The notes: generated by a model not told the origin, from the letters alone. Positions 25,546 through 35,596 are shown, counted from the first letter of the stretch. The stretch is 64,000 bases of DNA from ZC4RG29 sp964521255 (GCA_964521255.1 CAZFRM010000025.1:6561-70560), one strand, 5' to 3'. Program-made: numbers and translations.

Positions 25546-28500
25546 ATGAGTGAAGAACTTCTTAAAGCCATCATCCAACTTTTTGCAATCGTAGTACGTG
25601 AGCAGATCACGGATGACGATCGGAACAACATAAAGGAGTTTCTTGGCCAGCACCTTAACCGTGACGCTGTAAAGTTTTACCTTGACTTGTTTGATGACTT
25701 TTGTGCTACCTATAAAATCGAGAATCAGGAATTGAGTTCCCTTGACCAGGATACTCAACAATTTGTTGATGACTGGTCACGCATTATGAAAATTGTAAGA
25801 CAGGTGAACCAGGCTTTGACCATGCAGCAAAAACTGGTTCTCCTGGTGAAGATCATTGAACTGGCAAACTCGGATAATGACATTTCTGACCGGCAGGCAA
25901 ACCTGATATTTTATATCGGTCAGGCATTGAAGATACCACAGAAGGATATTCAGTCTTTGCAACATTTTATTGTTGGTCAGGATGCTGAAGAACTGGCCTC
26001 AAAGAATGTACTTATCATTGATGAAGGCTCAGGTGTTGAAGATTATATTGGTCCATACATCGTTGCCAAAAATCTTACCGGGTTAATTGCCATACTTCGC
26101 TTGCCTGATGCGGAAATTTATTTTGTTAAGTACCTGGGTATTTCCGTACTCTACCTGAATGGGATTCTAATCAGAAGCCGCAAGATAGATGTGTTTCCTA
26201 CCGGAAGTACTATTCGCGGAAGCAAGGTGGAGCCGATATACTATAGTGATGTAGTTAGTAAATTCCTCACAAGTGAAAGTACATCAAGCATTACTTTCAC
26301 CTGTGACCATATTTTCTATCACTTCAAAAGCGGAAGAGCAGGACTTCAAAATATCAATGTTGCTGAGCAAGGTAGTAAGCTGGTTGGTATAATGGGTGGC
26401 AGCGGTTCGGGTAAGTCTACTTTGCTAAGTGTTTTGAACGGATCGGAGAAACCTTCCAGTGGCAGAGTGTTGATCAATGGTATAGATATCCATGAATCTA
26501 CAGACAAAACGGAAGGTGTTATTGGATACATTCCGCAAGATGATCTTTTGATGGAGGATCTCACCGTGTTTCAAAATCTTTACTATGCTGCACGTTTGTG
26601 TTTCGGCCAATTTACTGAAGCAGAGGTTGAATTCCGTGTAGAAGAAATGTTGCGGAATCTCGGTTTGACGGAAATAAAGAATCTCAAAGTAGGCTCTCCG
26701 TTGCAAAAGACCATCAGTGGTGGTCAGCGTAAACGCCTGAATATTGGTTTGGAATTATTGCGTGAACCGACTATCCTGTTTGTTGATGAGCCAACTTCAG
26801 GCTTATCTTCCCGTGATTCAGAAAATATCATGGACCTTCTCAAAGAGCTTTCGCTCCGTGGCAAGATGGTGTTTGTTGTTATTCACCAACCCTCTTCGGA
26901 TATCTTCAAAATGTTTGACACGCTGATTATCCTTGATTCAGGCGGCTTTCAAATTTACTATGGAAATCCTGTAGAAGCGGTAATCTATTTCCGTGACATC
27001 ATTAATGCAACCAATAAAAATCAAGGCGCTTGCCCGGAATGTGGAAACATTAACCCTGAGCAAATTTTTGATATAATAGAAACTAAAATTGTTAACGAAT
27101 ATGGAAGGCTCACGGAAGCCAGGAAAATTTCTGCGGGACAATGGTATCAGTATTTTAAACAACGGATAAAAGTTCCGAGGGTGCAACATATTACAGAAGA
27201 TTTGCACGTTGAGCAGAAGATACCAAACTGGATTCAGCAATTGAAAGTTTTTATCGAACGTGACATTCTATCCAAACTTTCGAATACACAATACCTCGCC
27301 ATCAATTTGCTGGCCGCACCGTTGCTGGCATTCTTCATCGGCTTCATGGTAAAATACTACAACGTACTTGGCCATGAGAATCCATCCTATACTTTTTATG
27401 AAAATCAGAATATCCCGGTTTATTTTTTCATGAGTGTAGTGGTGGCGCTTTTCTTTGGTCTGATCATGAGCGCGGAAGAAATTTTTCGCGATAAAAAAAT
27501 TCGAAAGCGGGAACATTACCTTCGATTGAGCAATAGCAGTTACCTTATTTCCAAAGTGTTTGTGATGTTTGTTATTTCCGCCATACAAACTATTGCTTTT
27601 GTTGTAGTGGGTAATGTTGTTCTTGAAATACCATTTACAGAGTTGCGCTATTGGTTGATAATGTTCAGTTGCTCCTGTTTTGCGAATATGCTGGGGTTGA
27701 ATATTTCTGCGTCATTTAACTCTGCAGTTACTATCTATATTTTAATTCCTATTCTTATTATTCCACAGCTCCTTCTCAGCGGTGTTGTAATTAGTTTTGA
27801 TAAGTTTAACCCACGCGTCGGAAAGCCTGTAGGTATTCCGTGGATCGGAGAAATGATGGCATCCCGCTGGGCGTTTGAAGCCTTCATGGTAACGCAGTTT
27901 AAGGATAATCCGTTTGAGAAGATGTTTTATGACATGGATAAGGATATCGCTTTGTCCGACTACAAACGCATCTATTATCTACCGATGTTAGAATCAAAAC
28001 TGGCGTATTGCTTTAATTCAAATCAGCACTGGAAAGATAAAAAGCATGAAAAACTATCCGACGCGTTGTTGCTCTTGCGTAATGAAATAGGCAATGAACT
28101 GAAAATTGTCGGTGCTGAAAATTTTCCGGATATCGATAAACTTACAATTGGAAAATTCGACTCTGCAGTCTATGAATCTACTTCGAAGTTTCTAACCACA
28201 CTAAAACATTACTACTTAAGGAAGATGAGCAAAGCTTCCTCAAAACATGATGAGTTGGTTGCTGCATTGACTAAAACCCCTGCAGAGCTGGCAACCTTCA
28301 GTACCAATAGAAAACGCTATATCAACGAGGCGGTAACCGAAACTGTTGAGAATAAAAATACTCCCGACCGCATTGTTGAATACGACGGCCAACTGGTGCA
28401 AAGAATTTTTCCCATTTACATGGACGAGCATAAACCGAAGCATCTTTTTGACTTTTCGTCCAACTTTTATCAGCCCACGAAACACTTTTTAGGACGCACC

Positions 28501-28641
28501 TTTGATACATTTTATTTTAATTTGTGTGTCATCTGGATGATGACGCTATGCTTTTTTATTGCACTCTATTTTGATGTACTGCCAAAGATTATTAATGCCG
28601 TGTTTGGCAGGCGATTCAGGCGAAGGGGAGTTAAGGTTTAA
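25546..28641 (+). CDS. ABCG-type ABC transporter, fused ATPase and permease, with FHA-like N-terminus
   Basis: 1031 residues. About 1-130 is helical and TerB-like in character. About 150-235 resembles an FHA-type beta domain (LNGILIRSRKIDVFPTGSTI). The ATPase has Walker A GGSGSGKST (about 284-292), signature ISGGQRKRLNIG (about 389-400) and Walker B ILFVDEPTSGLSS. A CPECG site near 495 may bind zinc. The permease spans about 580-760, with a final membrane segment near 990. This ATPase-then-permease order is the ABCG/white layout. Bacterial homologues are exporters of unknown cargo. It has a promoter region to itself, downstream of the prc terminator. Confidence 0.9.
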   Translation: MSEELLKAIIQLFAIVVREQITDDDRNNIKEFLGQHLNRDAVKFYLDLFDDFCATYKIENQELSSLDQDTQQFVDDWSRIMKIVRQVNQALTMQQKLVLLVKIIELANSDNDISDRQANLIFYIGQALKIPQKDIQSLQHFIVGQDAEELASKNVLIIDEGSGVEDYIGPYIVAKNLTGLIAILRLPDAEIYFVKYLGISVLYLNGILIRSRKIDVFPTGSTIRGSKVEPIYYSDVVSKFLTSESTSSITFTCDHIFYHFKSGRAGLQNINVAEQGSKLVGIMGGSGSGKSTLLSVLNGSEKPSSGRVLINGIDIHESTDKTEGVIGYIPQDDLLMEDLTVFQNLYYAARLCFGQFTEAEVEFRVEEMLRNLGLTEIKNLKVGSPLQKTISGGQRKRLNIGLELLREPTILFVDEPTSGLSSRDSENIMDLLKELSLRGKMVFVVIHQPSSDIFKMFDTLIILDSGGFQIYYGNPVEAVIYFRDIINATNKNQGACPECGNINPEQIFDIIETKIVNEYGRLTEARKISAGQWYQYFKQRIKVPRVQHITEDLHVEQKIPNWIQQLKVFIERDILSKLSNTQYLAINLLAAPLLAFFIGFMVKYYNVLGHENPSYTFYENQNIPVYFFMSVVVALFFGLIMSAEEIFRDKKIRKREHYLRLSNSSYLISKVFVMFVISAIQTIAFVVVGNVVLEIPFTELRYWLIMFSCSCFANMLGLNISASFNSAVTIYILIPILIIPQLLLSGVVISFDKFNPRVGKPVGIPWIGEMMASRWAFEAFMVTQFKDNPFEKMFYDMDKDIALSDYKRIYYLPMLESKLAYCFNSNQHWKDKKHEKLSDALLLLRNEIGNELKIVGAENFPDIDKLTIGKFDSAVYESTSKFLTTLKHYYLRKMSKASSKHDELVAALTKTPAELATFSTNRKRYINEAVTETVENKNTPDRIVEYDGQLVQRIFPIYMDEHKPKHLFDFSSNFYQPTKHFLGRTFDTFYFNLCVIWMMTLCFFIALYFDVLPKIINAVFGRRFRRRGVKV

Positions 28642-28693
28642 TGTAATGAGATTGGTAATTACGTCCATAAATACACTAAGAAAAAAAACACTT

Positions 28694-29143
28694 ATGAATC
28701 GTAAAAAATTAATAAGCCTTTTTCTCTCTGTAGTAATGGCTTCTCTTGTGATGGCTTGCTCTGGCAAAAAAGAAAGTTCATCAGTAGATGGCGAAGCAGA
28801 AAGTGATGAATGGAAGGAGATGGATTCATTTCATATGGTAATGGCGGAGAGCTTTCACCCCTTTATGGATTCCGGGAATGTTGCTCCGGCTAAGGCTAAT
28901 GCTGCTGCTATGGAAGACTTGGCCACCAAGTGGGCAAATGCGCCGTTGCCCGATAAAGTAAATAATGAAGAGGTAAAGCGCAAACTAAAAACTTTGCAGA
29001 TATCAACAGCAAATTTCAAGGCAATCGTTATGGAGGCCGATGATAAGGTTATTGGCGATTCACTGACAAACCTCCATGATCTTTTTCATAGTATCATGGA
29101 ATCATGGTATCACAATGAGCATCATGATCATGAATCACATTAG
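28694..29143 (+). CDS. Lipoprotein with histidine-rich C-terminus
   Basis: The ATG at 28694 is the true-looking start, because it begins a lipoprotein signal (MNRKKLISLFLSVVMASLVMAC) with lipobox MAC. The frame is open further upstream but overlaps the ABC gene. The mature protein has about 127 residues and is helical: HPFMDSGNVAPAKANAAAMED, then KLKTLQISTANFKAIVMEADD. It ends in WYHNEHHDHESH. The His-rich tail could bind Ni, Zn or Cu, but this is inference. The central part resembles periplasmic helical-bundle proteins. It sits between the ABC transporter and the deacetylase-like gene on the same strand. Confidence 0.78.
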   Translation: MNRKKLISLFLSVVMASLVMACSGKKESSSVDGEAESDEWKEMDSFHMVMAESFHPFMDSGNVAPAKANAAAMEDLATKWANAPLPDKVNNEEVKRKLKTLQISTANFKAIVMEADDKVIGDSLTNLHDLFHSIMESWYHNEHHDHESH

Positions 29144-29167
29144 ATGGATTAACAGAAATACCCGAAG

Positions 29168-30073
29168 ATGATGTTGAAGATTGCATGGACAGAATCATAC
29201 GTATTGTCTTTGCCTCCCAATCATCGTTTCCCGATGAGCAAATATGAAGTGCTCCCGCAGCAGTTGCTGCACGAAGGAACGATTCGCTCCGCTAATATTT
29301 TTTCTCCGGATGCCATCGATGAAGATATTATTCTTTTAACACATGACATTGGCTACTGGACTAAACTCAAATCATTATCGCTATCACCCCAGGAAATCAG
29401 AAGAACAGGATTTCCATTGACAAGCGAGTTGGTGGACCGGGAAATAACCATAATGAACGGTACCGTTATGTGCACACAATATGCGTTGGCCAATGGTATT
29501 TCCATGAACATTGCAGGAGGTACACATCACGCTTTTACAAATAAAGGAGAGGGGTTTTGTCTGTTAAACGATATTGCCATTGCGGCCAACTACCTTTTGA
29601 AAGAGAATCTGGCGAAACAGATCCTTGTTGTTGATCTTGACGTTCACCAGGGAAACGGTACGGCACAAATTTTTAAAAACGATAAGCGTGTATTCACATT
29701 CAGCATGCACGGCGCTAACAATTATCCATTGATAAAGGAAACTTCTGACCTTGATATTGGGCTACCTGATTTTGCGGATGATTCATTTTACCTTAAAGTA
29801 CTTGATGTCAATCTCAGGAACTTGTTGGACACGGTTCAGCCTGATTTTATTTTCTTTCAATCCGGTGTTGATGTTTTGGCAACCGACAAACTTGGACGTT
29901 TGAGTTTAAGTCGCGAAGGTTGTAAGCAGCGAGATAAGCTGGTGCTTGAACTGGCTAAAAGGAATAACATTCCATTAGTAGCCAGTATGGGTGGAGGGTA
30001 CTCAGAAAATTTTCGTGATATCATTGAGGCGCATGCTAACACGTACCGTTTGGCACAGGGGATTTATTTCTGA
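29168..30073 (+). CDS. Histone deacetylase-fold amidohydrolase (AcuC-like)
   Basis: 301 residues of class I/II deacetylase fold. Signature segments are AGGTHHAFTNKGEGFCLLND (active-site His pair), LVVDLDVHQGNGTAQIF (zinc Asp/His), FQSGVDVLATDKLGRLSLS (zinc Asp) and SMGGGYS. All metal and catalytic residues appear intact. Bacterial members deacetylate lysines (as AcuC does for acetyl-CoA synthetase), polyamines or other amides, and the substrate is not decided here. It is cytoplasmic. It starts 24 bp after the lipoprotein gene, so they may share a transcript. Confidence 0.92.
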   Translation: MMLKIAWTESYVLSLPPNHRFPMSKYEVLPQQLLHEGTIRSANIFSPDAIDEDIILLTHDIGYWTKLKSLSLSPQEIRRTGFPLTSELVDREITIMNGTVMCTQYALANGISMNIAGGTHHAFTNKGEGFCLLNDIAIAANYLLKENLAKQILVVDLDVHQGNGTAQIFKNDKRVFTFSMHGANNYPLIKETSDLDIGLPDFADDSFYLKVLDVNLRNLLDTVQPDFIFFQSGVDVLATDKLGRLSLSREGCKQRDKLVLELAKRNNIPLVASMGGGYSENFRDIIEAHANTYRLAQGIYF

Positions 30074-30271
30074 TGATAATACATTAAAAGCTATTTGACA
30101 ATTCATCACGACGACTTGCCTGTTAACTCCATTTTATAATTTTTTTAGAAAAATATTCCCTACATATTCAACACATGTATAGCAAACTAGATAAGTAATG
30201 GTATATTACCAATTAAATCATCGTTGTATCGCAATGACGTGGTGCAGCGATGATTTGTAATTTTAAGTATA

Positions 30272-31189
30272 ATGGAGATTTTGAATTTATTTGGTGCCGA
30301 CCCTATTGACTTTAAACATGTTGGAAAATTAGAGGCAGATGCACCTAATATTATTATATGGGCGGCACCCGTTATGTTCTTTTTTGTTTTGCTGGAATAT
30401 ATTATAGCGAAGTATCAAAATAAAGAATACTATGAAAGAAAAGAAACGATAGGATCAATCCTGGTAGGTCTTGGCAACGTTACGCTCGGTTTCATCATTA
30501 AGGTTCTTCTATTATATGTATTGACCTTTATTTATAACCTGATTCCATGGCGAATGTCATTTCAATGGTGGACGCTCATTCCCTGCTATATCATATTTGA
30601 TTTGTGCAGTTATTGGGCGCATAGAGTTTCACATCACCTAAGGTTTTTTTGGGCAACACATGTTCCGCATCATTCAGGAGAAAACTACAATCTCACCGTT
30701 TCCTTTCGTCTTAGCTGGGCACAATATTTTAAAATTGTATTCTTTTTCCCGGCTTCCTTCATTGGGTTCCATCCGGTTATAGTTTTTATCACCAATCAGA
30801 TTGCAGTATTATTTCAATTTTGGGTTCACACAGAATACATCCGTAAAATGCCTGCGTTCATTGAGTATATATTTGCCACACCGTCTAACCATCGTGTTCA
30901 TCACGGCTCACAGGAAAAATACATTAACAAAAATTTTGGAGCCACCTTTATTATTTGGGATAGAATGTTTGGAACGTTTCAGGAAGAAGAAGAAAAAGCG
31001 ATCTATGGGTTAACGCATAATATTTCCCATAAAGACAATCCCATTCACATTAATTTTCATGAATACGTGGCGATGTTTAATGATATTAAGAATGGGAAGA
31101 CGCTAAGAGAAAAACTATTTTATGTTTTTGGCGATCCTGAATTAATTGCAAAGTACAAAAAGGAACGGTATGGGCCGTTGGAAAAATGA
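30272..31189 (+). CDS. Sterol desaturase/fatty acid hydroxylase family membrane enzyme
   Basis: 305 residues with four to five membrane spans. The di-iron His boxes of the superfamily are present: HRVSHHLRFFWATHVPHHSG (HxxxH...HxxHH type) and NHRVHHGSQ. The N-terminal span (ADAPNIIIWAAPVMFFFVLLEY) and WWTLIPCYIIFDLCSYWAHR are typical. Members insert oxygen into, or desaturate, lipids such as sterols, hopanoids, carotenoids or fatty acids. The exact lipid cannot be read from the sequence. It stands alone, with a repeat-bearing gap of 555 bp downstream. Confidence 0.9.
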   Translation: MEILNLFGADPIDFKHVGKLEADAPNIIIWAAPVMFFFVLLEYIIAKYQNKEYYERKETIGSILVGLGNVTLGFIIKVLLLYVLTFIYNLIPWRMSFQWWTLIPCYIIFDLCSYWAHRVSHHLRFFWATHVPHHSGENYNLTVSFRLSWAQYFKIVFFFPASFIGFHPVIVFITNQIAVLFQFWVHTEYIRKMPAFIEYIFATPSNHRVHHGSQEKYINKNFGATFIIWDRMFGTFQEEEEKAIYGLTHNISHKDNPIHINFHEYVAMFNDIKNGKTLREKLFYVFGDPELIAKYKKERYGPLEK

Positions 31190-31744
31190 ATTTGATATAG
31201 CACCACTTCAAATCAACTTCGTCTATCATTTATTAGAAGCCATCTCAAAAATACATACGTTCATATTGAGCGGTAGCGAGACATTCTCTGTTCATGAGGA
31301 GGTTATTCTCTAGTCACCAATGACAACTTTTTTTTGACCCGAAAGGTTTTAGACGCTATCACTCTTCGAAGCACGTCATCCCGCGTCACTAAGCTTCCCA
31401 TGAAATGATCACTTTACTCGCGGGATCCCGTTTCTGCGAACGATAACAAGGTGATGCATTTTCACTGAGATGCGATATTCGGAGGGACCAATTTAGCAGG
31501 CATCTCCAAATCAGTTGCGTGGGTCTATTTTGACGAGCTGATGGGGGATGCCGATAAATATCGGGATGACGGCTTCGAAGGCGCCCCATAAATACTACTA
31601 ATGAACAACCTCCTTTGTCATTTCAACTTTTTGAGCCACCAGATTTTTGAAATGGCTTCCAGTGAACCTTTCCCGGTAATTATTGGTACCTCAATAAATA
31701 ATTTATTCCTATATTCCCCGCTTGAATAATTCTTAAACCAACCA
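31190..31744. other. 555 bp intergenic region
   Basis: No ORF looks coding. The main content is the inverted-repeat-bounded element at 31364-31580. The remainder is A/T-rich, and no strong promoter box was identified before the transporter at 31745. Confidence 0.6.
31364..31580. repeat. Element bounded by ~20 bp inverted repeats
   Basis: CTTCGAAGCACGTCATCCCG (31364-31383) and the inverse of 31562-31580 (CTTCGAAGCCGTCATCCCG) agree except for one missing base. They enclose about 180 bp with no ORF, including GCGGGATCCCG, a further short palindrome. No flanking target duplication was found. It may be a non-autonomous element or a large RNA or DNA hairpin. Confidence 0.55.
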
Positions 31745-33214
31745 ATGCAATCTACCGTCGTTACTCCTCAGGAGAAAAGAACTCTCTGGTCTGTTATCAC
31801 TGCTTCATCTGTAGGAACCTTAATTGAATGGTACGACTTCTATATTTTCGGAAGTCTTGCCGTAACTATTTCAATGCAATTTTTCCCTAAGGGAAATCCT
31901 ACCGCAGCATTGCTTTCAACGCTTGCCACTTTTGCAGCTGGGTTTATTGTTCGTCCCTTTGGCGCGCTGGTCTTTGGGAGATTAGGAGACATGGTGGGAA
32001 GGAAATATACTTTCATGGTCACGCTCGTTCTGATGGGTGGATCAACATTCGCCATCGGTTTAATTCCAACCTACGAAAGCATTGGAATTATCGCCCCCAT
32101 ACTGGTTCTTATCCTTCGTCTTTTGCAAGGATTAGCGCTTGGCGGGGAGTACGGAGGCGCTGCAACATATGTAGCAGAACACTCACCGGCAGCGAAACGA
32201 GGATTTTTCACCAGCTTTATTCAAACTACCGCTACGTTAGGTTTTTTCGTTTCCATTGGCATCATCCTTTTGGTAAGACAAAACCTGAGCGTTGAAGCAT
32301 TTAACTCGTGGGGTTGGCGCGTACCTTTTCTGTTCTCTGTATTGCTTGTTGCCGTTTCCATCTACATACGCCTGAAGATGCAGGAATCGCCAATGTTTGC
32401 CAAGATCAAAGCGGAAGGAAAGATTTCCAAAAATCCTCTTAAAGAAAGCTTTGGAAAAAAAGAAAACCTAAAGATGGTGCTATTGGCACTCTTTGGTGTT
32501 ACAGCCGGGCAGGGTGTAGTTTGGTACACCGGTCAATTTTATGCGCTGACTTTCATACAAACAGTATGTCACATTGAGTTCGTCCAGTCTTATTATATAA
32601 TAGCTGTTACGTTACTTGCCGGTACTCCCTTATTCATTTATTTTGGTTGGTTATCGGATAGGTTAGGACGAAAAATGATCATGATGGCCGGGTTATTATT
32701 TGCCGTTATTTTATATCGCCCTATTTATGAGCGCATGTATTCGCTGGCGGATATCTCAGTGAAAAAAATTGTGAGCGAACAAAACGAAACGAATGTAAAA
32801 ATAACTTTATATGATGACGGAAGTGCACTGAAAGAAACCGTCAACGAAGATGGGATTTCAAAAAAAGAATTGACGTTGGGCCAACAGGGCTTTCTCGCCA
32901 TGGCAGGATACATATTTATTCAACTGGTGCTTGTTACCATGGTGTATGGACCAATTGCCGCATTCCTGGTAGAGTTATTTCCAACACGGATACGATACAC
33001 ATCAATGTCGCTTCCTTATCACATAGGGAACGGCGTATTTGGAGGACTCACTCCCTACATTGCCATTAAGTTGAGTGAGATGAGCAAAACAGAAGCTCTG
33101 CCGGAGGGAGATCCTTTTGCCGGGCTCTTATATCCCATTGCAATTGCGGCAATTAGTTTTGTTATCGGTATGATTTTTCTTTCCAACAAACCAAAGGCAG
33201 AGGTAAATGAATGA
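31745..33214 (+). CDS. MFS transporter, metabolite:H+ symporter (MHS) family
   Basis: 489 residues and twelve membrane spans. MHS markers are GTLIEWYDFYIFGSLA, FGRLGDMVGRKYTF, RLLQGLALGGEYGGAATYVAEH and ELFPTRIRYTSMSLPYHIGNG. Relatives (ProP, KgtP, ShiA) import osmolytes, dicarboxylates or shikimate with protons. About residues 340-380 form an extra polar insertion between membrane spans (VKITLYDDGSALKETVNEDG), which looks like a small beta domain and lengthens the protein. The substrate is unknown. It is 66 bp before ligD, but a functional link is unlikely. Confidence 0.9.
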   Translation: MQSTVVTPQEKRTLWSVITASSVGTLIEWYDFYIFGSLAVTISMQFFPKGNPTAALLSTLATFAAGFIVRPFGALVFGRLGDMVGRKYTFMVTLVLMGGSTFAIGLIPTYESIGIIAPILVLILRLLQGLALGGEYGGAATYVAEHSPAAKRGFFTSFIQTTATLGFFVSIGIILLVRQNLSVEAFNSWGWRVPFLFSVLLVAVSIYIRLKMQESPMFAKIKAEGKISKNPLKESFGKKENLKMVLLALFGVTAGQGVVWYTGQFYALTFIQTVCHIEFVQSYYIIAVTLLAGTPLFIYFGWLSDRLGRKMIMMAGLLFAVILYRPIYERMYSLADISVKKIVSEQNETNVKITLYDDGSALKETVNEDGISKKELTLGQQGFLAMAGYIFIQLVLVTMVYGPIAAFLVELFPTRIRYTSMSLPYHIGNGVFGGLTPYIAIKLSEMSKTEALPEGDPFAGLLYPIAIAAISFVIGMIFLSNKPKAEVNE

Positions 33215-33280
33215 TCTGCCCTGTGGAAATGATTAACACTCTGTGATAAAATAGTATTGTCTTTTCACTAATTTCCCTGC

Positions 33281-35596
33281 ATGGCGAAAAAGCAGTGGGC
33301 ACAGGTTGGCAAACGTAAGCTTGAGATATCAAACCTTGACAAGGTTCTCTTTCCGGATGACAACATCGTCAAAGCGGAGATCATTGAATACTATTTAAAG
33401 ATAGCGCCTACACTTCTCAATCACGTGAAAGGCCGTGCCCTTACGTTAGTCCGGTTTCCGGACGGAATTTATGGTGAAAGTTTTTATCAAAAGAACCGAC
33501 CTGAGTGGGCACCCGACTGGCTGGAGTTTGTAAGACTTGGAAAGGAAAAAAAGGATTACATAATTGCTACTGAACCTGCTTCACTGGTATGGTTGGCAAA
33601 TCTCGCTTCACTCGAACTTCATCAGTTGCATGGACGCAAGCCCCACTTTGATGAACCCGATTACATGGTCTTTGATCTTGATCCTCCGGAAGGTTATGAT
33701 TTCAAAAAAGTAGTTGAAGTTGCGCTTGAGTTGAAAGAATATCTTGAACCCTTTGGTTATACACCTTTCGCGAAAACTACCGGAGGTAAAGGCATTCATG
33801 TGTGTTGCCCCATAGAACCCAAATGGGATTTCCACACAGTGTTTGAAGCAGCCCAATTACTGGCTACACCATTTGTTGATAACCGATCATCGACACTGAC
33901 CTTGCAAATAAAAAAAGATGCCCGTAAGGGAAGAATGCTTATTGACATATTTCGTATCCGGTCAGGGCAGAGCATTGTATCACCTTACAGCATTCGCGGC
34001 AGGAAGGGCGCTCCTGTCTCAATGCCTTTGAAATGGAATGATCTAGCCGATACAACAAGTCCGCTGGAATACAACATTCACACAGCGTTAGAGAAAGTTA
34101 TTAGTGATGGTGATGCGTGGGAAGGTTTTGATGCTTATGCTGTTGAGTTACATACACATCGAAAAACAAAGATTGAAAAAGGTAAGAAGTTACCTGTGTC
34201 GGGCAAGCGAAAAACTCCCGAGCAGTTAGAAACGTATTCTAAAAAACGAGACTTCGATAAAACACCTGAACCCACAGCCCGGATCATTGATGAAGGCGGA
34301 AATAATTTTGTTGTGCATCGTCATCATGCATCACATCTTCATTATGATCTCCGCCTTGAGCAAGACGGAGTTTTAAAATCGTGGGCCGTGCCTAAAGGAT
34401 TGCCACCGCATCCGGGAGTTAAGAGACTGGCAGTGCAAACCGAAGACCATCCGAGAGAGTATTTGACTTTTGATGGCAAAATTCCGAAGGGACAATATGG
34501 TGCTGGAGAAATGTGGATTTATGCTTTCGGAAAATACCAGATAACGAAAGATAAGAAAGACGGATTTTATTTTCGATTAAGCAGCAAGGAAGTGAATGGT
34601 GAATATCGAATCTATAAGATCAAGCAGAAAGAGTGGTTGCTTGAGCGCGTAGACACACCGCAGATCGATTACCTCCATGCCAATATTGAACCCATGCTTT
34701 CTGAAAGTGATAACAAACCTCCTAAAGGAAAAGATTATGTATATGAATTAAAATGGGATGGCATTCGCGCCATGATTTATCTGGAAGATGCACAGGTGAG
34801 AATCATGACACGTAATCAAAATGATGTGACTAAAAAATTTCCTGAATTACAGATTGCTGATAAAGCATTTCGTGCAACGTGCGGCGTCTTTGATGCGGAA
34901 ATTGTTTCGCTTGATGCTGCAGGAAAACCGGTATTCAAAAAAGTTATTAACCGTATGATGACCAATGGCGATTCAAATATTATACGGCAGTCGAAATCAA
35001 ACTCGGTTTACTGCTACATTTTTGATTGTCTTTACCTGGATGGTCGGCCGCTAACGAATGAATCATTATTGAAGCGGCGTGAATGGTTAAAAGATGCTGT
35101 GCGGCATGATACACCTTATCGCATAAGTGAAATTGTTGAGGATGGAGATGGTTTGTTTGAAGCAGCAAGGCAACATAGTCTTGAAGGTATCATGGCGAAA
35201 GTAAGTGATAGCAAATACCTTCCAGGTAAACGTTCCGACTACTGGCTGAAGATCAAGGTCAGGCAAACTGCCGAGGTATTAATTATCGGTTACACAAAAG
35301 GAAAAGGGGATCGTGAAAAAACCTTTGGTGCGTTACACATTGGTGAAAAGAAAAACGGTGATTTGCTCTATCGTGGAAAAGTAGGAACGGGATTCGATGA
35401 TGCTTTGATGAAGGATATTGATAAAGTGATAAAGAACCTTAACGTGATAAAGAAGCCCATCAAAGATAAAATATTGGATGAAAAGGTAAGTGTGTGGGTA
35501 GAACCTGAGCTATTCATTGAGGTTTCATTCTCAAAACTTACGCCGGATAATATGTTCCGGGAACCTGTTTTTGTCAGAATGAGGCCTGATCTTTAG
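33281..35596 (+). CDS. ligD: ATP-dependent DNA ligase D (polymerase-phosphoesterase-ligase)
   Basis: 771 residues with all three LigD modules. The polymerase/primase is at about 1-300, with the catalytic FDLDPP at 131-136 and TTGGKGIHV. The 3'-phosphoesterase is at about 330-455, with VVHRHHASHLHYDLRLEQDG and the later His in TEDHPREY. The ATP-dependent ligase is at about 465-771, with catalytic Lys491 in ELKWDGIR and motifs FDAEIVSLD and EGIMAK. The order Pol-PE-Lig is that of mycobacterial LigD, unlike Pseudomonas (PE-Lig-Pol). With Ku (7651-8496) it processes and seals double-strand breaks. All active sites look intact. Confidence 0.96.
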   Translation: MAKKQWAQVGKRKLEISNLDKVLFPDDNIVKAEIIEYYLKIAPTLLNHVKGRALTLVRFPDGIYGESFYQKNRPEWAPDWLEFVRLGKEKKDYIIATEPASLVWLANLASLELHQLHGRKPHFDEPDYMVFDLDPPEGYDFKKVVEVALELKEYLEPFGYTPFAKTTGGKGIHVCCPIEPKWDFHTVFEAAQLLATPFVDNRSSTLTLQIKKDARKGRMLIDIFRIRSGQSIVSPYSIRGRKGAPVSMPLKWNDLADTTSPLEYNIHTALEKVISDGDAWEGFDAYAVELHTHRKTKIEKGKKLPVSGKRKTPEQLETYSKKRDFDKTPEPTARIIDEGGNNFVVHRHHASHLHYDLRLEQDGVLKSWAVPKGLPPHPGVKRLAVQTEDHPREYLTFDGKIPKGQYGAGEMWIYAFGKYQITKDKKDGFYFRLSSKEVNGEYRIYKIKQKEWLLERVDTPQIDYLHANIEPMLSESDNKPPKGKDYVYELKWDGIRAMIYLEDAQVRIMTRNQNDVTKKFPELQIADKAFRATCGVFDAEIVSLDAAGKPVFKKVINRMMTNGDSNIIRQSKSNSVYCYIFDCLYLDGRPLTNESLLKRREWLKDAVRHDTPYRISEIVEDGDGLFEAARQHSLEGIMAKVSDSKYLPGKRSDYWLKIKVRQTAEVLIIGYTKGKGDREKTFGALHIGEKKNGDLLYRGKVGTGFDDALMKDIDKVIKNLNVIKKPIKDKILDEKVSVWVEPELFIEVSFSKLTPDNMFREPVFVRMRPDL

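Noticed and set aside
28559..28693. Upstream extension of the His-tailed lipoprotein
   Set aside because: The extra 45 codons overlap the ABC transporter end and hide the lipoprotein signal that begins at 28694.
31389..31589. 66-codon minus-strand ORF in the gap before the MHS transporter
   Set aside because: It lies within the inverted-repeat element, is rich in Arg/Pro/Ser and has no domain or ribosome binding site.
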